A stretch of 64,000 nucleotides of DNA from Heterodera schachtii (GCA_023374025.1 SIJG01000035.1:62001-126000); one strand, 5' to 3'; shown: positions 10,993-22,484, counted from the stretch's first letter. Program-made: numbers and translations. The notes: generated by a model not told the origin, from the sequence alone.

Positions 10993-11757
10993 TTAACTTT
11001 CCTTTTTTCGTTTCCTTTTCAGGACATCCCTTAGAAATTTCGAAATATATTTTGCTTGCCACAATTTTTGGTCATCAGTTTGCTCCACAAAACGATCATG
11101 TTCTGATACTTCAAAAGTTATTTTATCTTAAATAGAAATTTTAAATTTCAAAAAAAAAAAATTAATTATTATGACTTACCCAATTTAATTTGCGGATTAA
11201 ACTTTTTATATTTCATTATTAACATTTTGATACTTTCAAGCAAATATTTTTCAAAAATTCACCATCAATGTTTTCATCCACAAGAATTGCTTTCATTATG
11301 CCAATTTTATTTAATTGGCTTAAATTTGACCAATTGTTCTTCTCATAATTGTTCGATAATAAATTTGGCAAATTTTTGCCTAAATAACCAATGCTTAACA
11401 AAATTTTCTTCATTCGGAAATAAAATTTGATTATTTGGCACTTCAAATTTGTACATTTGCCAACAATTTGCTTTAATAACGGAAAAAGTGCCATAATTGA
11501 CTTATCACCATTTTCAATGATGGCAAATCAACAATTTTCAACTGATCCCATTCATTTAGGTGAATAGGAATAAATGGCACGATAACATTGGAAATGAGAG
11601 GGGCAGCATTGGCTTGGGTTGGGATGAACAGACAGACAGATTTATGACGGGATCGGGTCGGGAAAGTAGGACAATTTACATTATGCACAAAATATGAAAT
11701 TTTGAATGCTGCGGATACAGCAGAAAAAATAAATTTTAAAAATTCAGCATTTGTCAT
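10993..11757 (-). pseudogene. Unrecognised multi-exon gene, probably decayed
   Basis: Two open segments lie on the reverse strand. 11757-11473 begins with ATG and a hydrophobic stretch (FLKFIFSAVSAAF), and 11494-11219 reads LKQIVGKCTNLKCQIIKF in another frame. Further down, KYKKFNPQIKLG precedes a GTAAGT donor (about 11180). After TTGAAG a last exon reads TDDQKLWQAKYISKFLRDVL and ends RKRKKES with stop at 10993. Frame changes between the segments mean either introns that I cannot place or decay. The family is unknown to me. Confidence 0.4.
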
Positions 11758-11759
11758 TA

Positions 11760-12300
11760 TAATGAAATTTCTGGCAAAATGCGACTTTATATAAATGTGT
11801 CTTAAAAGTGAAAAATGTTCATTTCTGACCTAAAATCTGTTAAAATGAATGACACCCAAGTTAAAACAAATTTCAAACGCTTTTTAGGTAGCAAAACACG
11901 TAAAACTTAATCAAAAAACACTTAATTTGGTTATATATAAATTGTAAATGAAATTATTAAATATTTCAGATTTTTACGAATAAGGCCAAAATTTTAAACT
12001 AAAAAATTTTTACCAAGGAAAAAATAATTAAATTTTAATCAATTTTACAGAAAATTTTCCAATTGTTAGGGCTTATTTTCTTTATTTTTTTGAGCCATTT
12101 CTTAAGGGTGTATTTTTTATCCTAGACATTTCATCATTTAAAAACCCATAAATTGCAATTAATTTGATAAATCTACTCTACTTAATGGCAATATTCAAGC
12201 AAAGAAAAAGCAAATATTTGGGAATGGGAATAAGAAAAAATGTTTTAAATAAATTAATATAAAATAAAATTATTACAAGTAAAAAATCAAAATTTTGTCA
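11760..12300. other. Intergenic region upstream of copy B
   Basis: I see no gene. 11880-12120 contains an AT-rich segment starting AACGCTTTTTAGGTA and ending near GTTAGGGCTTATTT, possibly a decayed MITE. 12120-12310 carries the family's 5' flank words (TCATCATTTAAAAACC, AATTGCAATTAATTTGATAAA, CTACTTAATGG) and is presumably the promoter region of copy B. Confidence 0.35.
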
Positions 12301-12318
12301 AATATATTGAATCAGAAA

Positions 12319-13662
12319 ATGCTAAAAATTAATTTTGTGATTATTTTCTTCTTAATTTTAATCGCAAAAATTGATGGAATTGATGATGATTTATTTGACG
12401 ATTTGTGGAAAAATGTAAAGCCATCGACCTCCAAAAATTTCAAAAAACAAAAAAACGGAGAAAATAATGCGATAAAGGAAGAATTTGGTAATGAAAATTA
12501 TAAACAACAAAATGCCAATAAAATTGAAATGGAAGACACAAAGCAAAAGCAATTGCTAAAAATTAAAAAGGAACCAACTGACGAAAAAAAAGATTATTTA
12601 CAGAAAAAAATAAAAGAGCCAAAAATTGAAATGGACCAATTGAGCAAAGAATCATTTCAAAATGTGTTTAATGAGCAAGTTGATCAGAATGTTCTGTCTG
12701 CTGATCAGAACAATTCTGCAGATGATGTGTGTTACAACAAAATGGTAATATATAAAAAACAACAAAATCCTGGAAAAATAAATTCTTTTAAAAATTCACC
12801 GGATTTTAAAATTTTTTATTTAATGTTTTAGAATACAGAAATAAGAAAGGAAATAGAATTTTTAAACAAATTTGATTTGATGAAAAAAGAATTTCGAAAT
12901 GAAAGTTTTTATAAAAAAATGACAAAAGATAAATTTGAGTCCGAAATTGCAAAAAAGTTGGGAACAAATCGGGACACAATTTATAAATTGTGGAAAAAAT
13001 TAGGACAAAAAAGAGAGAGAACGGAGGAAAGTGAAGAAACAAAAATGGAACTGATCAGAAAGTTTGATAAAATGAGAAAAGAAAAAATTTATGGGTTTAA
13101 ATATGACAAAAAGAAAAGAAATAAAATTGAAAGTGAAATTGCTAATGAATTGGGAACTAATCGGTATAAAATTTACAAATGGAAAAGGGAATTTGGTAAG
13201 AGAGCAATTGCATAAGCAAGTTTTACTCAATATCAAATTTTTAAGATTTATTAACTGGATTTTCAAATCAACAAAAGCTTGAAAAAATTCAACAATTTGA
13301 AAGGGTGAGAGAAGAATTTACAAAAAAATTCAATTTTAAACCCAATTGTAAAATTGAATTAAAAATAGCTGAAAAAATTGGTGTTGCACGGAGAACAATT
13401 TATGCTTGGACGAGCAAATTCGGCTTAATCACTCGTAATATTTTTAATCAAATAAATTTATTTATAAATTAAAATGCTTTTCTTCTAAGGAAAGACTAAA
13501 CTTTACACGGATGCTGAGAAATTGGAATATGTGAAAAGAAGTGAGGAAATGACAGAAAGAAACCCAATGACAAGTGAAAGGAAAATTGCTGAAAAATTGG
13601 GCATTTCAAATGCCAATTTGAGACGATGGAAGGAGAAATTCGGCAAAAAATCAAACCATTAG
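12319..13662 (+). CDS. Secreted four-HTH family protein, copy B (intact)
   Basis: Four exons join in frame: 12319-12744, 12832-13195, 13246-13434 and 13490-13662, giving 383 aa. Introns are 87, 50 and 55 bp with GT donors and TTTTAG/TTAAG/CTAAG acceptors. Residues 1-20 form a signal peptide. Residues 22-30 are the acidic-aromatic motif DDDLFDDLW. Residues 31-142 are Lys/Glu/Gln-rich and probably extended or coiled. HTH-like units lie at about 181-200 (IAKKLGTNRDTIYKLWKKLG), 245-263, 304-323 and 359-377. The HTH units resemble homeodomain-like, psq- or Brinker-type DNA-binding modules, so nucleic-acid binding after secretion is inferred, not shown. ATG 12319 was chosen over an upstream in-frame TTG because it abuts the hydrophobic segment. 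This is the reference copy for the family. Confidence 0.8.
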
Positions 13663-13689
13663 CTGTTTTCAATATCATTTAAAAATAAT

Positions 13690-14010
13690 CAAAACAAAAA
13701 AGGCATTGATCCCTTTTTTGAATTTGGGCACAAAAAAATAGTCCTTTTTGGCGTTATATTTTTTTATAATCCTTGGTATCATTTGATAGCGCTAAATATT
13801 CTCTATTAGCATGTAAAATTAGAAAAAAAAAATTGTGAAATTTCAAAAAAAGTTATGGCCAAAAATGTTCGAAACACAAGATTTTTTCAGTTGTTCTAGC
13901 CATAACTTTTTTGAAAATTTCGTTAAAAATTTTAATATTCATATTTTTTAAGTAACGCAACTTTATGTATCTTTCTTCGTTTTAATCGAATTTTAACTAA
14001 GAAATTTTTA
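13690..14010. repeat. AT-rich foldback-type repeat
   Basis: AAAAAAAGTTATGGCCAAAAATG and, about 45 bases on, TAGCCATAACTTTTTTGAAA are inverted. They are flanked by TGGTATCATTTGATAGCGCTAA, a motif shared with the element at 24442-24822. This appears to be a member of a dispersed inverted-repeat family with no coding capacity. Confidence 0.55.
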
Positions 14011-14300
14011 CAAACAAAAATTGAACTTTTCATTACAAAACCAATTAATTTTAAATTAATTAAAAATTCACTTCATTTAACACACAAGATATTTTTATAA
14101 AAATTTATCGTTAAGTAGAATTTATCCAAGTCAATTGCAATTTTTATGTTTTTTAAATGATAAAATAATTAATTTAAATTCAAAAATAATTTCCCTTTCC
14201 ATATTGGTAAATGTTGAAAAATATTTTGTATAATTCGAAAGAAACTATCAATTTGGGTTCAAGGGAAAAAGGTGAATAAACCATTATCTTGGCCCTAAAC
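14010..14300 (-). pseudogene. Deletion relic of an HTH-family copy (intron 3 region joined to 5' flank)
   Basis: 13950-14080 resembles the exon 3-4 intron region of copy E (compare 17710-17830). 14085-14260 matches the 5' flank of copy E (TTAAGTAGAATTTATCCAAG, compare 19090). Everything between, meaning exons 1-3, is gone. It is therefore the scar of a family copy, and it shows that the flanks travel with the gene. Confidence 0.5.
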
Positions 14301-14595
14301 AAATTTCCTCCCAAATTTTAGCCTATGGGTCGCTGACTAATCAAATGCTTTTGGAAATGCCAAGCATCTCGACTCTGCGGCTCGAACCGACTGCCCGATC
14401 TGATCATTAAGGAAACACCGGATTATTCGGAATTGGCACCTATTTTTTTTGGGGGGGGGAGGGGAAACCATGATCATTAGTAGGGATTCTTTTTTTAGGC
14501 AAATGCCTAAAATTTTTGCGCATTTGTATGCACAGATAAGCACGAAAAACGCATTTTCCGCTTGGTTTGGGGTGTCTACGATGACTAAAAATATA
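14300..14595. repeat. Dispersed repeat plus truncated hAT-type MITE
   Basis: 14280-14440 (CCATTATCTTGGCCCT, GCCTATGGGTCGCTGACTAATC, CTGCCCGATC) recurs at about 19350-19540 and in part near 16340-16440. In reverse it contains GGTTCGAGCCGC, similar to a pol III B box, so a tRNA-derived SINE is possible. At 14481 a copy of the MITE terminus TAGGGATTCTTTTTTTAGGC begins and breaks off near 14595. Confidence 0.5.
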
Positions 14596-14639
14596 ATATT
14601 TATTAGCTAATATAAAAGATAAATTTTGAGGGTGGGGGA

Positions 14640-15005
14640 TCGGTTTAGTCTGGCTCTGAGCCTAGTTTATAACTTTTTTTCTCAGATGGCCAATTTTAAA
14701 ATTATGTCATCATTGGAAAGCCCTAAATGTTTAGAAGCTGTTGATAAGCTAAAGCGATTGAGGAACTTATAAAAAAGTTGCAACGTGAATACTGCACCAA
14801 AGTCAGAATTTTTGCATATTTTTACTTATAACTTTTTTACATATCGGTATATCTTTGTATTTTTGGAAAGCCAATAGAGCTTGTTAAGAGCTTTCGAATG
14901 ATACCAAGTTTGTTAGATTTTGTCAACAAAGAAAAAAGTTATCATGCTTTAAACTTGTCTCAGACTAAACCGGCCAGACTAAACTGTCCCAGTCCGAAAT
15001 TTTGA
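14640..15005. repeat. Foldback element
   Basis: The left end has GGTTTAGTCTGGC and the right end GCCAGACTAAAC, an inverted pair. Between them are inverted TTATAACTTTTTT / AAAAAAGTTAT blocks and the motif CTTTCGAATGATACCAAG, seen in other foldback copies. No ORF of note is present. Confidence 0.6.
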
Positions 15006-15322
15006 AGGATTGTATGGTCCTAATTAGGATGAATAATAGCGCAAAAATGAGGATTTACGGTTAAAAATTTGTTTCTATTTTAGTACCGAAATAAAGACGC
15101 CGAAAAATTATACTGAACGAAAAACAGAATAATAAAAACAAAAAAAGTTGTTGAACAACCAAATTTATTGATATTAGTGGCCAAAATCCTAATTAGACGA
15201 ATAATAGCGCTAAAAGTAGGGTTTCCGGGCTAAAAATTTGTTTCAATTTATTGCCGAAATAAAAAAAAAACCGAAAAATAATACTGAACTGAAAAACACA
15301 ACATAATAATTATGATCGAAAA

Positions 15323-16260
15323 TTAACGGTTCAATTTAGTGCCGAATTTCTTGTTCCATCTTCTTAAATTCGCACATGGAATGCCTAATTTTTCGGCATT
15401 TTCGTATCATTCATTCGTCATTGGTTTTTTTTCATCTCCTCACCCCTTTTCACATATTCCATTTTCTCAGTATCCGTGTAAATTTTGGTTTTTCCTTAAA
15501 GCATAATTTAAATTGATTAATCCTTATAATTATAAAATTAAAGTAATTAAAAATTTACTCCTTTTAATGTCAAATTTTGTCTTCCAATAATAAATTGTTC
15601 TCTGCGCAATCCCAATTTTTTTCGCTATTTTTTCATAAATTTTCTTTGTCATTTTCAAATTGAATTTTTCTGTAAATTCTTTTTTCATTTTTTCGAATTG
15701 TTCAATTTTTTCAATTTTTGGTGCTTTGAAAATCCCTTTAATAAACCTTAAATGAGACAATGACTTTTGTGCCATTTTTTCTTACAAATCTCTTTCTTCA
15801 ATTCCTTCTTCCATTGATAAATTTTATTCCGACTAATCCCAAATTTATTCGCAATTTCTCGTTCCATTTTGCATTTATTCTACTTGTCATATTTAAAGCC
15901 ACAAATTTTTTCTTTTCGCAATTGATCAAATTTCTGATCTGTTCCTTTTTTATTTCTTCATTTTCCTCCGTTCTCATTGAATTTGTCATAATTTTTTTTA
16001 CTCAATTTATAATTGTTCCAGCGACTTATGTCCATTTTGTGCCGAATGTCATCTTTGATTAACTCAAATCTATTTAAAAGTTCAATTTCTTTTCTTCTTT
16101 CTCCACCCTAAATAAATTAAAATTTTTAAATTAAAAACATTAAGAATCCGTTATATTTTCAAACCGAGTCACTTTAATCCTCATCATCATCTGCATAATT
16201 GCTCTGATCAGCAAACGAAACATTCTGATCAACTTGCTCATTAAACACATTTTCAAATTT
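15323..16260 (-). pseudogene. Secreted multi-HTH family, copy D (5'-truncated, frameshifted)
   Basis: Only the last part of exon 1 remains (about 16175-16260, encoding NVFNEQVDQNVS). The sequence upstream is unrelated, so the signal peptide is lost. Exon 2 (about 15795-16105) has its HTH1 region replaced or scrambled and HTH2 frameshifted (KFINGRRN in place of KIYQWKK). Exon 3 (about 15555-15750) reads KMTKKIYEKIAKKIGIAQRT and is intact. Exon 4 (15323-15497) keeps the final HTH but has a deletion in the MRKRNP segment. The 3' stop matches that of copy A. Confidence 0.75.
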
Positions 16261-17415
16261 TAGTCGTTTATTATTGTAGCATATAATACCTTAGTAATAA
16301 GCATTTTCTGTTTTTGTTCAACTTCTTCCCCACGTAGTGTAAGTTCAAGTCGAAAAAGTACAGCAGCATCCGTCGGGTTTATGGCACCGAGACTGCAACT
16401 CGAGCAGAGCCTCTGATCGGATAGTTACCGTTAGGCAATAAACAATTTTAAGTTTTCATGGGGCATGCTAAGAGTACAGTATAAACTGTTTGCCTGTAGC
16501 ATTACAGAGATGAAATCACCTCATAAAGCCTATACTGTAAGATGATTACGAGTATTTGCATGATGAATGTACCTGCTACACCGAATGCTTTAAGGTCTTA
16601 GACGTTTTTTGGGTTAACGAATTATCCATCAATTCGCATTTGTATGCTGCTTGAATTTGAAGGCGGGAAAGCATTGTTAAGCATCGGCCTTATCTGAAGC
16701 CAGAGTATGGGCGGAAAATTATGCGAAAATAGGCCTAATCCTAAACCGATACCTTGGTTTATTGCTATCCTAATAATTATGAAAAGGTTTAAAATAATTT
16801 ATTAAGAACTTGTATTTTACACAAATATATTTTAATCATATTTTTTCTGAATTAAAATATTTTAGGCATAAGAAAATTGAACAAATATCTTTGACCTTCA
16901 CCTTAAACTTTCACGTTTTAACAAAAACCAAAGTTACGGGCTTGACATCGATACGGGTTACGGGTTTACGGGCTAAAAACCCGTAAAACACTTAACCCGT
17001 AATTTTGCCATTTGAGATTGGCATTACTAATTATAAAAATTGTTTACAGGCGAATATAATATTATGAGTGGTTTTTCAAAAATAGATTTCCTCCCTAAAA
17101 AAATATTATTGTTTTTGGGCATAAATTTACTTTTTTTAATAATTTTCATAGATTCCAGGTCAAACTATGTTCAAATGTAGAGCTTTTTTTGCGTACCTTC
17201 TCGTTATTAAAAAAAATTTCCAACGGGGTCGCCTTTAAAAATGAATTAAAATGAATGTTAATAAAGCTAATAAAGCAATTTGACGAAAAAAATTCAAAAA
17301 AGAAAGTAAAATATCGAAATATTAGGAAATAGTGATTAATTCCTGATTTATGATGAATATGACCGAGAAGAATTTTTATAGGGCTATTCACTATTTGAGG
17401 ACATCGAAAAGTGCA
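16261..17415. other. Region without a supported gene
   Basis: Part of the dispersed GC-richer repeat lies at 16340-16450 (GACTGCAACTCGAGCAGAGC). A cluster of ACGGGTTACGGG / ACCCGTAA words lies at about 16930-17005, similar in style to the other repeat-word MITEs. An ORF on the reverse strand at 17146-17391 has no family features and I do not call it. Confidence 0.4.
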
Positions 17416-18995
17416 TTAATTTTCATCCGATTTGCTTCCAAATTTCTTCATCCACGCTTTTACGCTTTTTCTGTCGACTTTCAAATTTTCTGAAATTTTT
17501 CTTTCACTTATTAATGGATTTTTTCGTTTCATTTCCACAAATTTTTTCACATATTCCAATTTCAAAGCATCGGTGTAACATTTTCTTTCTCCTCAAGGAT
17601 TAATTAATTGTTAGTAAAAAAAAAATTAGCTTTATGTATTCACTAATAGCAGATGAATTGGTCTTTAAATGGAAAAGCTCATCAATAAATTTAAATGAAT
17701 TAGTTACAATTGTTAAAAGGTCGATCCTTAGTGATCTTATTTCGTTTTAAAATTGAATTTTAACTAACCAATTTTACCAAAAAACAGTGAACTTTTCTTT
17801 ACAAAACCATTTAATTTTAAAATAATTAAAAATTGACTTTGGATTAAGCCGAATTTTCTCTTCCAAGCATAAATTAAGTCCAATCTAGCACCTATTTTTT
17901 CAGCTATTTTTTCATTAATTTTCCAATCGGGTTTCAAATTAAATTTTTTTGAAATTTCTTCTTTCACTTTTTGAAATTGTTCAATTTTTTCAATTTTTTG
18001 TTGATTTGAAAATCCCTTTAATAAACCTTAAAATGTGTCAATGAGTATAAAATTCGATTTTTTATTCTTTTCATACCAAATTCCTTCTTCCATTTGTAAA
18101 TGTTAACACGATTTGTTCTTAATTCATTAGCGATTTCACGTTCAATTTCATTTCTTTTTCTCATGTCATATTTAAACCCATAAATTTTTTCTTTTTTCAA
18201 TTGGTCATATTTTTTGACCAGTCCGGTCATTGTTTCCTTGTTGTCCGTATTTGTTACCTTATTTACTCTGTATGTCCGAGCTTGTCCTAATTTTTTCTTC
18301 AATTTATAAATTTCGGTACGATTTGTGCACAATTTTTTTGCAATTTCCCTTTCAAATTTAACACTTGATAAATTTTTATAAACATTTTCTTTTCGCAATT
18401 CCTCCTTCATCAAATTAAATTTATTCAAAATTTCTATTTCGTTTCTTGTTTCTTCCTCCTATTAAAATTTATAAATAATTAAAAATGTTAAAAGCCATTT
18501 TTACAATATTTTTAAAAATAATTTTTCCAGCTTTGAGTAAGTTTTATCATACATATACATTACCATATTTTTGTAATCCTCATTATCAGAAGAATTGCTC
18601 TGATCAGCAGACGAAACATTCTGATCAACTTGCTCATTAAACACATTTTCAAATGATTCTTCGCTTAATTGATCCAATTCAATTCTTGGCACTGTTATTT
18701 TTATGTTTAAATCTTTATTTTCTTCCTCCAATGTTTTTTCCTTTTTAATTTTTTGCAATTCTTTTGGCTTTGAGTCATCCATTTCAATTTTATTGGAATT
18801 TCGTTGCTTATTCATTTCATTGTTATCGATAATTTCTTCCTTTATGGCATAAATTTTGCCGAGTTTTTGTTTTTTGATTTTTGAGGTCGATGGCTTTAGA
18901 TTTTTCCATAAATCATCAAATAAATCTTCATCAATTGCATCAATTAATATGATTAAAAATATTAAGAAAATTGTAACAAAATTATTTTTCAGCAT
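17416..18995 (-). CDS. Secreted four-HTH family protein, copy E (probably intact)
   Basis: Exons 18995-18564, 18458-18077, 18026-17838 and 17591-17416 join in frame to 392 aa, with exon phases and an exon 3 length (189 bp) identical to copy B. A signal peptide is followed by AIDEDLFDDLW. HTH-like units lie at about 183-203 (IAKKLCTNRTEIYKLKKKLG), 253-271, 312-331 and 367-386. HTH4 is divergent (ISENLKVDRKSVKAWMKKFG). The third donor is GTCAAT rather than the usual GTAAT, so splicing there may be weak. If that intron is retained, translation runs on to a stop at about 17764 and HTH4 is replaced by a hydrophobic tail. The start was chosen at the ATG directly before the hydrophobic core. Confidence 0.75.
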
Positions 18996-18999
18996 TTTA

Positions 19000-20120
19000 T
19001 GAGTCAAAAAAATTCATTAAATAAATAATTTTGAATTTTAATGTTATATTCGATATTTTAGGTTATATAAATTTATGAAAATTTTTTCATTAAGTAGAAT
19101 TTATCCAAGTCAATTGCAATTTATCGTGTTTTTGATGATGAAATAATTGATTTAAATTCAAAAATAATCTCTCAATGTTTGTAAATGTTGAAAAATAATT
19201 ATGTGTAATTCGAAAGAAACTAATTGGTATGACAAATTAAATGAAAAGTTATTTGGTTTAGAAAAATCGCCTAAGTCTCGAATTAATTTGAACAAAAATT
19301 TTATTGCTAAAAAGCAAACAGTGTTGAATATCAATGCTTTCTCGAGTTTTACAGTTTAGGTTCAAGGGAAAAAATAAATAAACCATTATCTTGGCCCTTG
19401 GCGAATTGCCTCCCTTATTTTGGCCCATGGGTCGTGTGACCTAATCGAATGCGCTTGGTAAAATGCCGAGGTCCGCAACTCTCTCTGCGACTCGAGTAGA
19501 CTGCCCGATCGGCTCATTATGCAAATACGGATTATTAGGAATCATTGTAACTTTTATCATGACTACTAAGCTTAGACATTAGCTCTTTGCTTCCCATGCT
19601 TTTCATTAAGGTAATACGGATTATTAGGAAGCATTCTAATTTAATCATGACTACTAAGCTTAGACATTAGTTCTTTGCTACCAATGCTTTTCCTGATCGG
19701 CCATTTTGTTGAAAGATCTGTTAATAATGGCCCAAAAACCGCGAAATTTAACGACTTAACAATTCCTTTCGTTTTTCTACTGGAAATCGAACCCGAAAGT
19801 TTTATTGGACTTCGGGTAAAAAATAATGCACTCCTAAAGATAGGCTCCTCAAATCTTTTTTCATTTGGTGGAAAAAGAAATAGAAATGTAATTTTGTGAA
19901 AACCAATATAATGCAAAGTATTTTATTTTGAAAAATGGAAAAAATAAATTATATAAAGCGAAGTAAAGGCTGTTTTTTGATCAGAATGAAGAGATAGTTC
20001 GCAAAAGTGAGAGAAATTAGAAAGAAAAAAGAAACAAGGAAATAGTATTTGAAACTTTTTTCTTTGCATAGTGAAATGTGAATTTGGCAAAGTATCACCG
20101 GATAAATTATTTCTGGTCAA
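19000..20120. other. 5' flank of copy E and dispersed repeats
   Basis: 19010-19330 is the conserved upstream region of the family. 19350-19560 is a second copy of the repeat seen at 14280. 19530-19690 contains a short tandem duplication (TATCATGACTACTAAGCTTAG twice, about 100 bp apart). 19700-20120 is the family's conserved 3' flank belonging to the relic at 20126: CAAAGTGAGAGAAATTAGAAAG-type sequence, recurring at 20940, 24980, 27730 and 59380. I see no gene. Confidence 0.5.
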
Positions 20121-20125
20121 TGCTA

Positions 20126-20690
20126 TCAAATCGATTTGATGCCGAATTTCTTTTTCCAATAATTCAAAGTGCCATTTGAAATGCCCAATTTGTCGGCAAT
20201 TTTCTCTCACTTATCATTGGGTTTCTTTTTCTCATCTCCTCACTTCTTTTCACATATTCCAATTTTTCAGCATCCGTATAAAATTTTCTTTCTCCTAAAA
20301 AGAAAAAAAGAAAAGTATTTTCTTTTTATAATTTTAATCAATTTAAAATTTACGGATGCTGAAACCGAACTTTTTCTTCCATTTATATATTGTTACCCAT
20401 ACAATCCCAATTTTTTTGCTAATTTTAATCCAATTTTTCTATTGGATTTCAAATTGAATTTTTTTTTTAAATTCTTCTTTTATTCTTTCAAATTACACAA
20501 GTTTTTATAGTTTTTCTTTCGTTGAAAATAATTTTTTTTAATACCTTAATGAGACAATAAGTATAAAGTGACTTTGTTATTGTTTTCTTACCTAATTCCC
20601 TCTTCCATTGCTAAATTTTATTGAATCGAACTCCTAATTCATTGGCAATTTCACGCTCAATTTTATTTCTTTTGAACCTGTCATATTTAA
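20126..20690 (-). pseudogene. Secreted multi-HTH family, copy F1 (3' half only)
   Basis: From 20690 downwards, the end of exon 2 is present (HTH2 with NELG and a tryptophan-containing helix), then a partial exon 3 near 20355-20540 and exon 4 (20126-20295, ending at the same TGA as copy F2). Exon 1, the signal peptide and HTH1 are absent. Exon 3 is shortened and its N-terminal helix is degraded. It lies in tandem with F2 with similar 3' flanks, so it arose by a local duplication followed by loss. Confidence 0.7.
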
Positions 20691-21066
20691 ACAGTCAAAT
20701 TTGGCCATTTAACAATTCGTTTCGTTTTTATATTTCAACCCGCAGGTTTTGTTGTGCTCTGAAGAAATAAATCAGCCCCAATAATAGACAATTTTTCATT
20801 AAAAATTATTATTTTTTGTAGAAAAAGACCGATTGCTCAAACTCAATAGATGCAAAATTTTTATTTCAAAAACATGGAAAAAAGGTTTTAAAGAACGAGT
20901 AAAAGATATTGCTTTTGATCAGCTAAAATGAACAAATAGTACGCCAAAATGAGAGAAATTAGAAAGAAAAAAGAAAGAAGGAAATAGTATTAGAAAATTT
21001 TTTCTTTGCATAGTGAAATGTGAATTTGGCAAAGTGTCATGAATAAATTATTTTTGACCAATGCTA

Positions 21067-22223
21067 TCAAATCGATTTGGTGCCGAATTTCTTTTTCCAC
21101 CGCCTTAAATTGTCATTTGAAATGCCCAATTTGTCGGCAATTTTTCTCTCACTTATCATAGGATTTCTTTTTCTCATCTCATCACTTCTTTTCACATATT
21201 CCAATTTTTCAGCATCCGAGTAACATTTTCTTTCTCCTTAAAGGAAAAACAATATTATTATTATTTTTTAAATTTAAATAATTAAAAATATTACGAATGA
21301 TTAAAAAACCGAATTTATTCTTCCATCTATAAATTGTTTTCCACACAACCCCAATTTTTTGCGCTATTTTTGATTCAATTTTTTTATTGGATTTCAAATT
21401 GAATTTTTTTGTAAATTCTTCTTTCACTTTCTCAAATTGTTTAATTTTTTCAATTTTTTGTTGCTTTGAAAATTTATTTATTATACCTTTAAATAAGACA
21501 AAAATTCGATTAGTTTTCCATTGGTATCTTACCAAATTCCAATTCTCTCTTCCATTTGTAAATTTTCATCCGATTATTTCCCAATTTTTTAGCAATTTCT
21601 TGTTCAATTTCATTTCTTTTTCGCAGGTCATATTTAAACCCGCAAATTTTTTCTTTTCTAATTTCATTAAATTTTCTGATCAATTCCATTTTTGTTTCTT
21701 CACTTTCCTCCGTTCTCTCTCTTTTTTGTCCTAATTTTCGCTTCAATTTATAAATTTTGTTTCGATCAATTTCCTTTCTTTTTTCTGACTCCTAAATAAA
21801 ATTAAAATTTTTAAAAATCCAAACCATAGAACCTAATGAATATTATTGTTGCATTACCAAATCATTGTAATCCTCATCATCAGAAGAATTGCACAGATCA
21901 GCAGACGAAACATTTTGGTCAACTTTCTCATCAAACTCATTTTCAAATGATTTCTCGTCCGATTGTTCTAATTCAATTTTTGGCTCTTTTAATTTTGTTT
22001 TTAAATGATCATTTTGTACTTCCAATGGTTCCTTTTTAATTGTTTGTGATAATATTGGCGTTATGTCTTCCTTTTCAACTTTATTGGCATTTTGTTGTTC
22101 ATAATTTTGATTACCAACTTCTTCCTTTATCGCATTGTTTTCTCCAAATTTTTTATCTTCATCAATTCCATCAATTAAAACGTTTAAACAAAAGAAGAAA
22201 ATAATCACAAAATTAATTTGCAT
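21067..22223 (-). CDS. Secreted HTH family protein, copy F2 (open, shortened)
   Basis: Exons 22223-21858, 21791-21533, 21486-21295 and 21236-21067 join in frame to 328 aa with normal splice sites. The signal peptide is present, but the segment with LFDDLWKNLKPSTSK is missing: GIDED runs directly into KKFGENN. HTH1 has lost its first helices and keeps only RNKIYKLKRKLGQ. HTH2 (IAKKLGNNRMKIYKWKRELE), HTH3 and HTH4 (IADKLGISNDNLRRWKKKFG) are complete. All deletions are in frame, so the product is probably made. A copy without the acidic-aromatic motif is useful for testing what that motif does. Confidence 0.7.
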
Positions 22224-22484
22224 CTTTTTTTGAGCCAAAATATCACAAAATGAAATGAGTTTTAATTTCTACTTGTAATAATTGTATTATTTTATATTAT
22301 TTATTAAAAACAGCAATTATTTCATCATTGTTTGCTTTTATTTTTGCTTGTTGATTCTACTTCATCAAATTGAAATTACCAAGTCAATTATAATTAGTCG
22401 TATTATTAAGGATGAAATAATTGATTTAAAAATTTGATTTTTTATTTCATTACCGTTTTTAAATTCGCTTATGCCTTGGTTTCT

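Noticed and set aside
12319..13662. Transposase of a DNA transposon (HTH units as the DNA-binding end of a transposase)
   Set aside because: No catalytic DDE domain, no terminal inverted repeats around the copies, and the signal peptide plus four-exon layout is conserved. It could still derive from a transposase HTH, which a profile search could test.
16340..16450. rRNA or other structured RNA, because of higher GC
   Set aside because: It matches the dispersed repeat at 14280 and 19350; no known RNA motif could be recognised.
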